A stretch of 64,000 bases of DNA from Pseudarthrobacter sp. Fe7 (GTDB lineage: Bacteria > Actinomycetota > Actinomycetes > Actinomycetales > Micrococcaceae). Positions 52,563 through 62,388 of this stretch are shown here, in pieces (position 1 is the first letter of the stretch; every line of letters starts with the position of its first letter). Made by a program: the position numbers and the translations under genes. Where the stretch lies: positions 22,033-86,032 of the forward strand of contig CP099978.1 in the NCBI GenBank assembly GCA_024372495.1, written 5' to 3'. A model generated the notes under the pieces. That model searched no databases. It was not told where the DNA came from and worked only from the letters and a program-made list of their open reading frames with translations.

Positions 52563-54402
52563 ATGGTACAGCCCTACCCATGCGCGTCAACAACGACGCG
52601 GCCCGAACGCCTTGCTGAGCCGTCGCCCGTCGAGGCATGGGCGCTGGCGCCCCTGATCGCCGGGCAGCCCACTTACCGGACTGGCCGGTGGATCGGTCCC
52701 CGGTTCCAGTACCCGCGGCCGGCAACTCCTCCCGCCATCACGAAGTCGCTGCCCGAGCGTCCTGCAGCAGTCATGATTCACGGCGCGGACGGATCCGTGA
52801 GCACGCTCTGCATCGACCTCGATACCTCCAAGGCACTGAAGAGCGTCGTGGACGCAGACGCGGCACGACTCAGGAAGCTTTTGGGCGAAGCCAAAGTCGG
52901 TTACGTGGAGGACTTCTCCCCCAGCGGCGGCAGGCACCTCTACCTTCCCTTGCAACGACGCCTCATGGCCGCCGAAGCCCGTGAGCTCGTCGAAGCCCTC
53001 AGCCTTCTCGCCCCAAGCCTTGACCCCAGCCCCCACCAGAACATCACCGACGGATGCATACGCGTCCCTGGCTCAAGGCATAAGACCGGTGGTCACCAGA
53101 CCCTCGTCACTCCCCTGGCCAAGGCGTACGCCACACTCCGCATCCGGAACTCGCCGCGCGCCGTAACAGCACTTCGCGCCGCCCTTGCGCCCGAACTGGC
53201 CCGTAACAAGGCCATCCGCCAGCGCCAGGTCAAAGCAGCAACAACAGCCAGAACGACTGGCGCCCAGCTGTCCATGGCCGGCGGCAGCGAGACCCCCTGC
53301 GCAGGATTGCACGCACCGGGCTCTACGACACTGCCAAGTACGCCAGCCCCTCAGAGGCCCGCCTCGGTGTTTTAAACCACTTCGCTGCCTGCGGCTGGTC
53401 ACTCCAGGACGTACAAAACGAACTCGCCGGCCAGTTTCCCGGCCTGGCAGCCCTCTACGGCACGCAAGCCAACCAAGCGAGACTCCTCCCCTTCGAATGG
53501 GCCAAAGCCCAGGCCTACACCAACGCCGGCAGCACCCAAAAGCGCAGGTCCCGGGAAACCGGGAAAGACAATGCCCTTATTAACAACACAAGCCCTACTA
53601 AACCCACAGGGGGGCTACCGATCGCAGCTCGGCTTCAATCCACCAACTCGTCAACGACTTAGAAAACGTCCTGTACGCCCTACTGGACCACCGCCTGTCA
53701 GCTAGAGGTCGCGAAGGACTTAGCCTCCGACTTTTGATGCGCGGCCTGCTGGGTTACATGCGGGCGAAAGAAACGGATCTGCTCGACGTCGGCTGCAGGA
53801 CGCTTGCGGTCGCCCTGGGAAAACATCACGTCACCATCGCTCGGCTGCTGCCTGCGCTGGCCCAGGCTTCAGACGGGATCCTCACCAAAGTCGCTGACGC
53901 GCGCCATAAGACTGCAGACGTTTATCTCATCCAGTTGCCCCCGCAATACCAAGAACTGGCGAGGGAGCTGACATGGCGCAAAGGACGCATTCATGCTGTG
54001 CGTCCCGTTTTCCGCCACTTGGGGGATGTAGCAGCGCTTGTATACGAGGCCATCGAACGAGCTCGGCACTCCCCCACCACCGCGGATATTGTCCGCGCCG
54101 CAAGCATCAGCCGAAACGCTGTATCAATGGCACTGGCCGATATGGAAGCCCTCGGCATGATCCGGCGCGACCACGGCCAGTGGAAGACCGTGTCGGTCAG
54201 CCTCAATAACTTGGCCGCACGTTTGGGCGTCCTGGAGGACTACCAGAGCCAGATCAGCCGCAACCGGTTTGAACGCGCTGCTTGGCATGCATACCTTGAC
54301 CGGTTTCGGACTACAGCCCTCGACGAGGGGTCGCTATACGACCAGGAACGGGACGAGTATTGGCTGCCCCCTGGTGATGCGGCCATCTGGAGCGCTGCAT
54401 AG
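52563..54402 (+). pseudogene. Plasmid replication protein with AEP primase-like domain, two frameshifts
   Basis: The N-terminal frame shows primase-polymerase motifs: TLCIDLDTSKAL (DxD-like), EDFSPSGGRHLYLPLQ (SGGxH) and GCIRVPGSRHKTGGHQTLV. It is lost at a five-base C run (53293-53297). The middle frame reads LRRIARTGLYDTAKYASPSEARLGVLNHFAACGWSLQDVQNELAGQFPGLAALYG. A second loss at a six-base G run (53609-53614) leads to SSASIHQLVNDLENVLYALLDHRLSARGREGLSLRLLMRGLLGYMRAKETDLLDVG and an HTH-bearing C-terminus. Adding one base at each gives a single ~610-residue protein. GGAGAGGAG precedes the ATG. It is adjacent to parAB. Confidence 0.82.
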
Positions 54403-54408
54403 GCGCCA

Positions 54409-54555
54409 TTGACGTCATTGACGTCAATGACAGTAATGCCTGCATTGCAATGCTTTACTGTCAATAACGTCAAAGGCAGTGATGACAGCAAAGACACGAT
54501 TGCTAGTAAAGACAGTAAAGACAGTAAAGACAGTAAAGACAGTAAAGACAGTAGA
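54409..54555. repeat. Iteron array upstream of parA (candidate parS centromere)
   Basis: Five exact tandem AGTAAAGAC units (54505-54549) plus a degenerate sixth, preceded by scattered GACAG(T/C)AA and TTGACGTCA-type sites in both orientations. The array ends 14 bp before parA. The same 9-base family recurs after parB. This is the usual layout of ParB-type centromere sites, and may also regulate parAB. Confidence 0.75.
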
Positions 54556-54563
54556 GTGAGCAC

Positions 54564-55490
54564 ATGATGAAGACTCAGACGATCGAGCGAGCTGGCCTGG
54601 ACAGGGTATGTGCCTTCGTGAACGGCAAGGGCGGGGTCTTGAAGACCACTCTGACGGCCAATTTGGGCGGACTCCTAGCTGTCTCCGGTTGGCGCGTGCT
54701 GCTCGTTGACTTCGACCCCCAAGGGAACCTGGGACTCGACCTCGGTTACCGCCACGTCGAAGGACGAGACGATGAAGGCAGGGGCATGGCGCAGAGCCTC
54801 ATGTTCGGCGAACCGCTAAAGCCCCTCAAGGACGTACGGAAAAACCTGGACGTTATTCCCGGGGGAGCCCATCTGGATCAAGCCGCTGCTGGACTTGTCT
54901 CGCTCGCTGGCAAGAATGCACGAGGAGCCAAGTTAGCCTTGGCAGCGGCCCTGACTCCCATTGCCGATCAGTACGACATCATTTTTATCGACTGCCCGCC
55001 TGGTAACGAACCGCTGCAGCTCGCCGCATTGGGCGCCGCATCGCGCATCATCGTCCCCACCAAGACCGACGCCGGAGGCCGGGAAGGGCTCCTGGGAGTC
55101 GCTAAGCGCCTGGACTCCGTTATTGATGTCAACCCGGGCATTGATCTGCTGGGTGTCATCATTGCCGCCACGTCCTCATCCGCCAAGTCGGTTCAGCGCG
55201 TGGTCAGGGATGCCATCATCGATGCCTTCGGCACAGATGAGGTGCTTTTCGACAACATGGTCCGCCACGCAGAGTCACCCGCCCAGGCGGTACGCGAACG
55301 TGGAGTTCTTGTTCACGAGTTGGAGGAGCAGGTGAACTCAGGACCGAAGTGGTTCGAAGTCCTGCGCGGAACTGCAAAGGCCGGCCCAAGCCAGCCAAGA
55401 TCGGCCGGCAACGTAGCAGAAGACCTGCACCGAATCGCCCAGGAACTCGTTGTCCGCCTCGAAGCTGCCGAACAAAGGAACGCCTCATGA
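54564..55490 (+). CDS. parA: ParA partition ATPase
   Basis: 308 residues. Deviant Walker A VNGKGGVLKTTLTANLGGLLA (KGGVxKT), Walker A' VDFDPQGNLGLDLGY, and IIFIDCPPGNEPLQLAAL mark a Walker-type ParA. ATGA overlap with the following small ParB-like gene and flanking iteron arrays complete a partition locus. It positions plasmid copies by ATP-driven binding to nucleoid DNA. Intact. Confidence 0.93.
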   Translation: MMKTQTIERAGLDRVCAFVNGKGGVLKTTLTANLGGLLAVSGWRVLLVDFDPQGNLGLDLGYRHVEGRDDEGRGMAQSLMFGEPLKPLKDVRKNLDVIPGGAHLDQAAAGLVSLAGKNARGAKLALAAALTPIADQYDIIFIDCPPGNEPLQLAALGAASRIIVPTKTDAGGREGLLGVAKRLDSVIDVNPGIDLLGVIIAATSSSAKSVQRVVRDAIIDAFGTDEVLFDNMVRHAESPAQAVRERGVLVHELEEQVNSGPKWFEVLRGTAKAGPSQPRSAGNVAEDLHRIAQELVVRLEAAEQRNAS

Positions 55491-55843
55491 GCCAGAACCG
55501 CGAACCCATCAGTGGCCCCCCGGCACGCCGACCGGCATCGGGTGTCCAGAATCTACTTAGGGCCAACCGACAGCCAGTCGCTGAGACTCCGGCCGAAGAA
55601 GCAGCACCCGCCGCTATCAACCAGACAAAACAAATCACGTTCTACATGAGGACCGCGGACCGTCAACGCGCTAAAGCTGCCTACCAGGCCACGAGCAGTC
55701 AGGAAATGGATACCTCCTGGTCGGAGTTCGTCAGCCGCGCCGTCATGAACGAGGTCCTCCGCCGGGAACGCCTGTACAACGAGGGGGAGCCCTTCCCCGG
55801 CGGTACCCGGAACCTAACACCGGGAAGGAAACTGACCTCCTAG
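55487..55843 (+). CDS. parB: Centromere-binding protein of the par locus (ParB-like, small)
   Basis: 118 residues from ATG at 55487, overlapping parA by 4 bp. After a disordered N-terminus, TKQITFYMRTADRQRAKAAYQATSSQEMDTSWSEFVSRAVMNEVLRRERLYNEGEPFPG is the ParB C-terminal-type, RHH-like DNA-binding domain. It resembles the protein at 26781-27047. It should bind the 9-base iterons on both sides. Confidence 0.87.
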   Translation: MSQNREPISGPPARRPASGVQNLLRANRQPVAETPAEEAAPAAINQTKQITFYMRTADRQRAKAAYQATSSQEMDTSWSEFVSRAVMNEVLRRERLYNEGEPFPGGTRNLTPGRKLTS

Positions 55844-55850
55844 CCTCAAC

Positions 55851-55925
55851 TACTGTCATTGCTGTCATTACTGTCAATAACAGTAATGACAGCAATGACA
55901 GCAATGACTGGAAAGACAGGAAAGG
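55851..55925. repeat. Iterons downstream of parB (second parS-like array)
   Basis: ACTGTCATT, GCTGTCATT and ACTGTCAAT in tandem are followed by the inverse series built on AATGACAGC. The inverted arrangement forms a near-symmetrical block 8 bases after the parB stop. Same motif family as the array before parA. Confidence 0.7.
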
Positions 55926-55967
55926 CACCGTCAAGCGCCCCTCGACTTACACCCGCTAGCGTGTCTT

Positions 55968-55984
55968 ACTGAAATGATTTCAGT
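55968..55984. promoter_or_regulatory. 17-bp palindromic operator, site 4 (before the methylase-helicase)
   Basis: ACTGAAATGATTTCAGT; symmetry extends two more bases each side. It ends 14 bp before the ATG at 55999. Confidence 0.78.
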
Positions 55985-55998
55985 AAGAGGCGGGGGCT

Positions 55999-58900
55999 AT
56001 GGCACGGCGTACAAAGCAAATTGACGGCCAGATGAGTTTTGACGCTCTGTGGGCCGCACCGGAGGAGGATCGGAATGAACAAGTACGGCAGGCAGGCTCA
56101 GGAGGCCTGGAAGGAAGCGAGCCCGGAACGCTACAGCCAAATTCCGGACCCGGAGGAGTTCTTCACCAGGCTGGGGGAGGAAGCCCAGGAACAGGTGGAC
56201 GGACTGCTGCCCAAGATCGCGGGTCCCGACCCGAAGGACGAGAGTTACTTGGAGAAGGTGGGGCGCCTGAACGCGGCTCGGAACCAAGCCGAGGAGATCG
56301 TCACCTACGACCTTCTCTCGCCACCGGAGACGGAGGACGAGGACGGGGAGGACGAAGCAGTGAACCCGAGCATCCAGCAGTACCTGGACTCGATGGCGGA
56401 AATCGACAAGCTGCGCCAGCAGCTCTAGCCGATAACGAGACCGAAAGGTTCCGCCCGTCTTCACAGGAGGACCTGGCCCCGTCCGGTGCCCGTAGCCGCA
56501 TTAGGGCGAACCTTGAAGCACTCGAGGTGCTGCAGACGCTGCAAAGCGAGGACCGGCCGGCCACAGACGCTGAAAAAGCGTCGCTGGCTCGGTGGGGGAG
56601 TTGGGGTGCGCAGGGCGTCTTCCAGATCTTTGACGAAACCCGGGAAGACTATGCCGGGGACCGGGAGCATCTGCGCAGCCTCCTGTCGGAAGCACAGTAT
56701 GACGCCGCCAGGCGGACAACGATCAATGCCCACTACACCGACGCTGCCTACGTCCAGGCTATCTGGTCCACCGTCCAGGAAATTGGCTTCATCGGGGGGA
56801 CCGTCCTGGAACCGGGGTCCGGCGTCGGAACCTTTATCGGCTTCGCCCCGGACACGGCAGACATGACGGGCGTGGAGTTGGACCCGACCACGGCGGCCAT
56901 ATCCCAGGCCCTTTACCCCGAGGCGACCATTCGCGCCGAGTCCTTCGCCGACACCAAACTGCCCGCCGGGCACTTCGACCTCGTCATCGGCAACGTGCCG
57001 TTCGCCAACGTCACGCTGCACGATCCCCGCCACAACGCCGGCGGCCACTCGATCCACAACCACTTCATCCTCAAAAGCCTCGAACTGACCCGTCCCGGGG
57101 GCATGGTCGCCGTACTCACTTCCAGCTTCACCCTGGACGCAACGAACCCGGCAGCACGTAGAGATGAACCAGCTGGCCGATCTGGTGGGAGCCGTCCGGC
57201 TGCCCACCGGCTCTCACCGTAAGGCGGCGGGCACCGACGCCATGACGGACCTGCTGATCTTCCGGCGGAGGGAACCCGGCCAGGAACCGGCCACGATCCT
57301 GTGGGAAACGGTCACCGCCCGCCAAGTCGATGGGACCATCACTCGTCTGAACTCCTACTTCGATGAGTACCCGGAACGCCTCCTTGGCGACCTGCACGTC
57401 GGCAACGGCATGTACGGTGCCGAAACCCTGCAGCTGACGACCGACGACCTTTCGGCCGTCCCGGCCCGGCTGGACGCAGCCCTGGCTGACGTCGTGGCCG
57501 AAGCCAAAGCTGCGGGCATGGTGATGACCGAACGGACCGCAGAACAGGACCGCCAGCGGGCCGCCTATGTACCGGCAGCCGCTCACGAGTGGGAAGGCCA
57601 CATCAGCACCGGCGACAACGGTTTCACCGTGGTCGAAAACGGCTCCCACAGCGACCTCGCCGTGCCCAAGACCCAGGGCGTGGAACTCCGCGCACTGCTT
57701 GGACTGCGCGATGCTGCTCGTGCGCTGCTAAGTGCAGAAGCCGAAAGCCGTGACGACACCGCCGACATCGACGCCCTGCGCGAGGAACTGAAGACCTCCT
57801 ACAGCCGGTACACAGACACCTACGGGCCGATCAACCGTTACACCCTGCGGGACACCGGCCGGGTCGATGAAGAGACGCAGGAACCCATCCAAGCCCGCAT
57901 CACGCCCAGGGCAGTAGCCATCATGTCCAGGGATCCGTTTGGGCCCTTGGTGATGGCGCTGGAAAACTTCGATGAGGCCACCCAAACAGCCTCCCCGGCT
58001 GCACTGCTCTCCAGCCGACAGGTCCAGCCACGCCGACCGGTACTGGGCGTGGACACCGCTGAAGAAGCCCTTACCGTCACTCTGGACAGCGTGGGCGAAG
58101 TGGACTTGGACTACGCCGCCTCACTGCTGGGTATCAGCCGCGACGAAACACGGGCAGCGATGGGGGAGAGTATCTACCAGGTCCCCGGTACAGATGAGGC
58201 TTACCAGACGCGAGCCGAATACCTCTCAGGGAACGTTCGGGAAAAGCTCGAAGTCGCCCAAGCGGCCGCACTCTCGGATGATCGGTTCGCCGTGAACGTC
58301 AGGGCCCTCACGGACGCCATGCCCCAGCCCCTGCGCATGGACGAAGTGGAAGCGCGCCTTGGCGCAGTCTGGATCGACGCCGGGACTCACCAAGAGTTTG
58401 TGCGAGAAATCCTGAACGACCCATATGCCACGGTGTCCAACGCCGCCGGCTCCATGTGGGACGTCAAAGCCAACCGGCACACCCTCTCTGCCACCAGCAA
58501 CTGGGGCACCCAACGGATGCCCGCCTCGGACATCCTGAAGCAAGTCCTCGAACAACGCCCGGTTCGAGTCACGGACGAAGGCGAGAATAACCGCCGTGTC
58601 CTGAATCCGACCGAAACAGCAGCGGCCCAGGAGAAGGCGCAGCTGCTGCAGGAGCGTTTCAGTGAATGGGTGTGGGAGGAACCCGAACGGGCCACCCGCC
58701 TGATTGACGAATACAACCGCCGCTTCAATTCCATCGTGCTCCGCGACTACAGCACAGAGGGGGAACGGCTGTCCCTGCCTGGCATGGCCAAGGACTGGTC
58801 CCCGCGGCCGCACCAGCGCGCCGCAGTGGCCCGGATGCTCTCCGAACCTGCCGTCGGCCTGTTCCACCAGGTCGGCGCCGGCAAGACCGCCGAGATGGTC

Positions 58901-61488
58901 ATGGGCGTAATGGAGCTGCGCCGCTTGGGCATGGTCAACAAGCCCGCCGTCGTGATCCCAAACCACATGCTGGAGCAGTTCGCCCGCGAATGGCTCCAGA
59001 TTTATCCCCAGGCCCGCATCCTCGCGGCATCATCGGCGGACCTCGCTGGCGACAAACGCCGGCAGTTCGTTGCGCGCGCGGCCGCCAACGAATGGGACGC
59101 CGTGGTTATGACCCGAACCGCCTTCCAGCGTGTAAGCCTCAGCCCCGAAGCTGAAGCCGCCTATATCAACTCGGAAGTCACGCAAATGCGGGCCGAGCTG
59201 GAGGCCGTGAAGAACAGCGAACAAGACAACGGCCGCGCCAATTCCAGCATCATTAAGCGGCTGGAAAAGGCCGTTCTGGCCCAGGAAGAAGCGCTCAAAG
59301 CCAAACTCGATGCGCCCGCCGACCCCGGTATCAGCTTCGAAGAGACCGGGATCGACTACCTCGTTGTCGACGAGCCTGCACGACTACAAGAACCTCCGGA
59401 CCCCGAGCAATATCCCGGGGGCCGCAATTCAAGGCTCGGTACGCGCATCTGACCTGCATATGAAGACTGAGTTCCTGCGTCAGCGTGAAGGCCGGCGCGT
59501 GATCACCGGAGCCACGGCAACACCGATCGCTAACTCCGTCACCGAAATGTACGTCATGCAGCGCTACCTGCGCCCTGACCTGCTGCAGGCCACAGGCATC
59601 CAGGACTTCAACACCTGGGCGGCCACATTCGGCCAGGTCGTCGAGGAAATGGAACTCTCCGTGGCCGGCGGCGATCGGTTCAAGCTCAAGAGCCGGTTCG
59701 CCAAGTTCCAGAACGTCCCCGAGCTGCTGAAGATGTTCCACACCTTCGCAGACGTCAAAACCGCCGAAGACCTGAAACTTCCCGTCCCGGACCTCGCCCG
59801 AAGGGAGGGCGACGGGCTGCGCCAGCCCAACATGCTGGCCGTGGAACCCAGCCCCGAACTTCGCGACTACATTCAGGACATCGGCAAGCGCGTGGACGCA
59901 ATCCAGCAACGCCTCGTGGATTCCGAGGAAGACAATATGCTCAAAGTCTCCTCTGACGGCCGCAAGGCCGCCCTGGACATGAGGCTAGTGGACCCCACAT
60001 TGTTCCAGCGCGGGCCCACCAAAATCAGCGCCACGGCTGACTTGCTGGCCAGCGTCTACGAAGAACACAAGGACCGCGTTTACACCGATCCGAAAACCGG
60101 CCAACCAGACCCGGTCCCCGGAGCGCTCCAGCTGGTCTTCTGCGACTTTGGCACCCCCTCTGACCGGTGGAACGTCTACGGCGAACTCAAAGACCAGCTT
60201 CGCCGCCGTGGCGTACCCGAGCACATGGTCCGGTTCATCCACGAGGCCAAGAACGACACCGAAAAAGGCCGGCTCTTCGCCGCCGCCCGCTCGGGACAGA
60301 TCGCCGTGCTCATGGGCTCGACCTCCAAAATGGGCGTCGGAACCAACATCCAAAAACGTGCCGTGCACCTGGTGGACATGGACGCGCCATGGCGCCCCTC
60401 GGACGTGGAACAACGTCACGGCCGTATCCTGCGCCAAGGCAACCAAAATGCCGAGGTCCGCATCTCCCAGGTCGTGACCAAGGAGTCCTTCGACTCCTTC
60501 ATGTGGCAAGGACTCGAACGGAAGTCCAGGTTCATCAACCAGATCATGCGCGGCCGCCTCGACGTCCGGGAAATCGAAGACATCGGGGACAACACCCTGA
60601 ACTTCGCCCAAGCAAAAGCCATCACCAGCGGAAACCCACTGGTACTGGAAAAGGCTGTCGCGGACCAAGAACTGGCGCGCCTCAGCCGCCTCGACCGGGC
60701 CTACAACCGCAACATGGTTGCCGTAGCCCACACCAAACGCGGTGAACAATCAGCAGCCGACGCAGCAACCCACGACCTGCCCCTCATTCAGGCGGCTGCC
60801 GGCAGAACAGTAGACACCACCGCGGATGCCTTCCAAGCCAGCATTGACGGGAAAACCGTCAATAACCGCGGCGACGCCGCTGCAGCACTCCGCGCCTGGG
60901 CCGGAAGACACGGCCACCGCTTCGTGAACCTCTACAGCTACGACGAGCCTCGGGACCATCGCCCACCTTGGCGGCCACGAACTCCGCGCCAAACTTGTGC
61001 CGGCCCGGGACCTTGACCGTGCCACCGTGGAAGTGCGGATCGAAGGAGTGCCCAGGGCAACAACGCAGATCGCCCGAAAGGGCCTGCTATCAGCTGACAT
61101 AGGCACCATCCGGCAGATAGAGAACAGGGTTGCCTCGCTGCCGCGACTCGCTGCCGACGTCGAAGCACGACGCCAGGAAGCCCTCTCCCGCGTCGAACAG
61201 GCAGAGAAGGCACTGGCCGAACCGTTCAAGCACGCCGACGCGCTCAAAGCCGCCCAAAGGAACTCAGCACGCATTGAGCAGCTCATGGCTGAGGCAGCAA
61301 AGCCAGAGCAGCAGCAGCAGGCCGAGCCACCCGCCGGACGGGACCCCCAGCTGGAACAGATGCAGCGACTTATGAAAGCGTCTTTCCCACAACAGGCCGC
61401 CGCTACAGTCGCTGCAGGAACCGCTACAGCAACCCAACAGAGGCCAGCAGAACACCCCCGTCAGCAAGACTCGGAGTACGGGCGCTGA
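55999..61488 (+). pseudogene. Giant DNA methylase-helicase of conjugative elements, multiple frameshifts
   Basis: Methylase part: SAM motif VLEPGSGVGTFIGF and catalytic-type DLVIGNVPFANVTLHD. Then a helicase: HQVGAGKTAEMVMG (Walker A), VVDELHDYKNLRTP (motif II), VITGATATPIANSVTEM (III) and DVEQRHGRILRQGNQ (VI). A Gln-rich helical tail follows. The frame breaks near 57150, and by an extra C at 59372-59378 (DELH motif) and 60945-60951 (YDELGTIAHLGGHEL). The first ~140 codons overlap another gene in a second frame, so the start (ATG 55999 or later) is unclear. Family proteins are large (>1500 residues) and accompany transfer genes. Confidence 0.85.
56075..56428 (+). CDS. Small accessory protein of the transfer region, overlapping the methylase-helicase frame
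   Basis: 117 residues from ATG at 56075, with GGAGGAGGATCGG upstream. NKYGRQAQEAWKEASPERYSQIPDPEEFFTRLGEEAQEQVDGLLPKIAGPDPKDESYLEKVGRLNAARNQAEEIVTYDLL has the look of an uncharacterised family found beside methylase-helicases in conjugative elements of Gram-positives. Codon third positions are strongly GC, so this is the real coding frame here. The other frame is open throughout and leads into the methylase. Confidence 0.8.
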   Translation: MNKYGRQAQEAWKEASPERYSQIPDPEEFFTRLGEEAQEQVDGLLPKIAGPDPKDESYLEKVGRLNAARNQAEEIVTYDLLSPPETEDEDGEDEAVNPSIQQYLDSMAEIDKLRQQL

Positions 61489-61515
61489 CCCGTGGCGGAT
61501 GTTAGGAATGTTTCC

Positions 61516-62349
61516 ATGACAATCCGTAGCCTGCCGTCGTTATCTCCAGATCAGGTGGTTCAGCTTCAAGATGCATTGCTGGCAAACGCTAACCGCCTCC
61601 TTGTCTCCGCACTAGCGATTCTCGAAGGCGGACAGGTGGCGCTGGCGCGATCGCTGGCCATCCTTGGAATGGAAGAGTCTGGCAAGGCCATTGCCTTGCA
61701 CGAACGGCGGGTCTCGATTGCCTACGAACCGGAAGGAACGCCTTTTGTTGACGAAGCCCTTGAGAGGCTTTGGTCGAATCATTCGGAGAAGCTAAGAAAG
61801 GTTCACCGGTTCCTAGTCGACGAAAAATACTGGTTCGGGACGGAACCAGCCGACCAGGAGGCCAACGCCGTAGCACTCGGTGCAATCGAGCGCTGGGCGA
61901 AGCGTCAAGACAAACTCAAGCAACGTGGTTTCTACGTCGACGTTGATCGCATCGGCAATCCTCTCGAACCAACCGGCGTTGGCGACCTCGAAACGGTGCG
62001 CGCCGTAATCTCCCACGTCCACCAGATCGGATGGCAACTGAGACTTGGTGAACACATAGAAGCAAAAGCCCAAGAGGAAGCGGCTCGCGACGTTCCGGCC
62101 TCCAACGAAGCCGAGATTGAGCAAATGCGCTACATGTTCAGGAGCGTCGATCCAGACATGCGTGAACGGATACTCAGTAACATGCGAATTGCGCAACCAG
62201 GGCAAAAGCTGGCAAACGATGCTTATAGGCTGAAGCTCCCTACAGGGAACACGCATCCGTTCGCTAACGCCGGCAGGCCTGGGTACGAGGCGGAGACACG
62301 GGAGCTTTTGAACCTCGCTACAGAGATGGACCAAGGCAACGATGACTAA
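61516..62349 (+). CDS. AbiV-family abortive-infection protein (HEPN-like)
   Basis: About 277 residues from ATG at 61516 (TTAGGA upstream; GTG 61492 also possible). The N-terminal region DALLANANRLLVSALAILEGGQVALARSLAILGMEESGKAIALHERR matches the AbiV pattern, where a helix with LAxxLGMEExGKA is conserved. The rest is a soluble helical domain with Trp/Arg-rich segments (RWAKRQDKLKQRGFYVDVDRI). In lactococci AbiV stops phage by blocking translation. It follows the methylase-helicase within 28 bp, so it may be transcribed with it. Confidence 0.78.
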   Translation: MTIRSLPSLSPDQVVQLQDALLANANRLLVSALAILEGGQVALARSLAILGMEESGKAIALHERRVSIAYEPEGTPFVDEALERLWSNHSEKLRKVHRFLVDEKYWFGTEPADQEANAVALGAIERWAKRQDKLKQRGFYVDVDRIGNPLEPTGVGDLETVRAVISHVHQIGWQLRLGEHIEAKAQEEAARDVPASNEAEIEQMRYMFRSVDPDMRERILSNMRIAQPGQKLANDAYRLKLPTGNTHPFANAGRPGYEAETRELLNLATEMDQGNDD

Positions 62350-62388
62350 GTCATCTTTTTATTCGTCGACTACACCACCCAGCAGGAA

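Noticed and set aside
54505..54555. Tandem 9-mers as a CRISPR array
   Set aside because: Units are 9 bp with no spacers and sit next to parAB, so they are partition or replication iterons.
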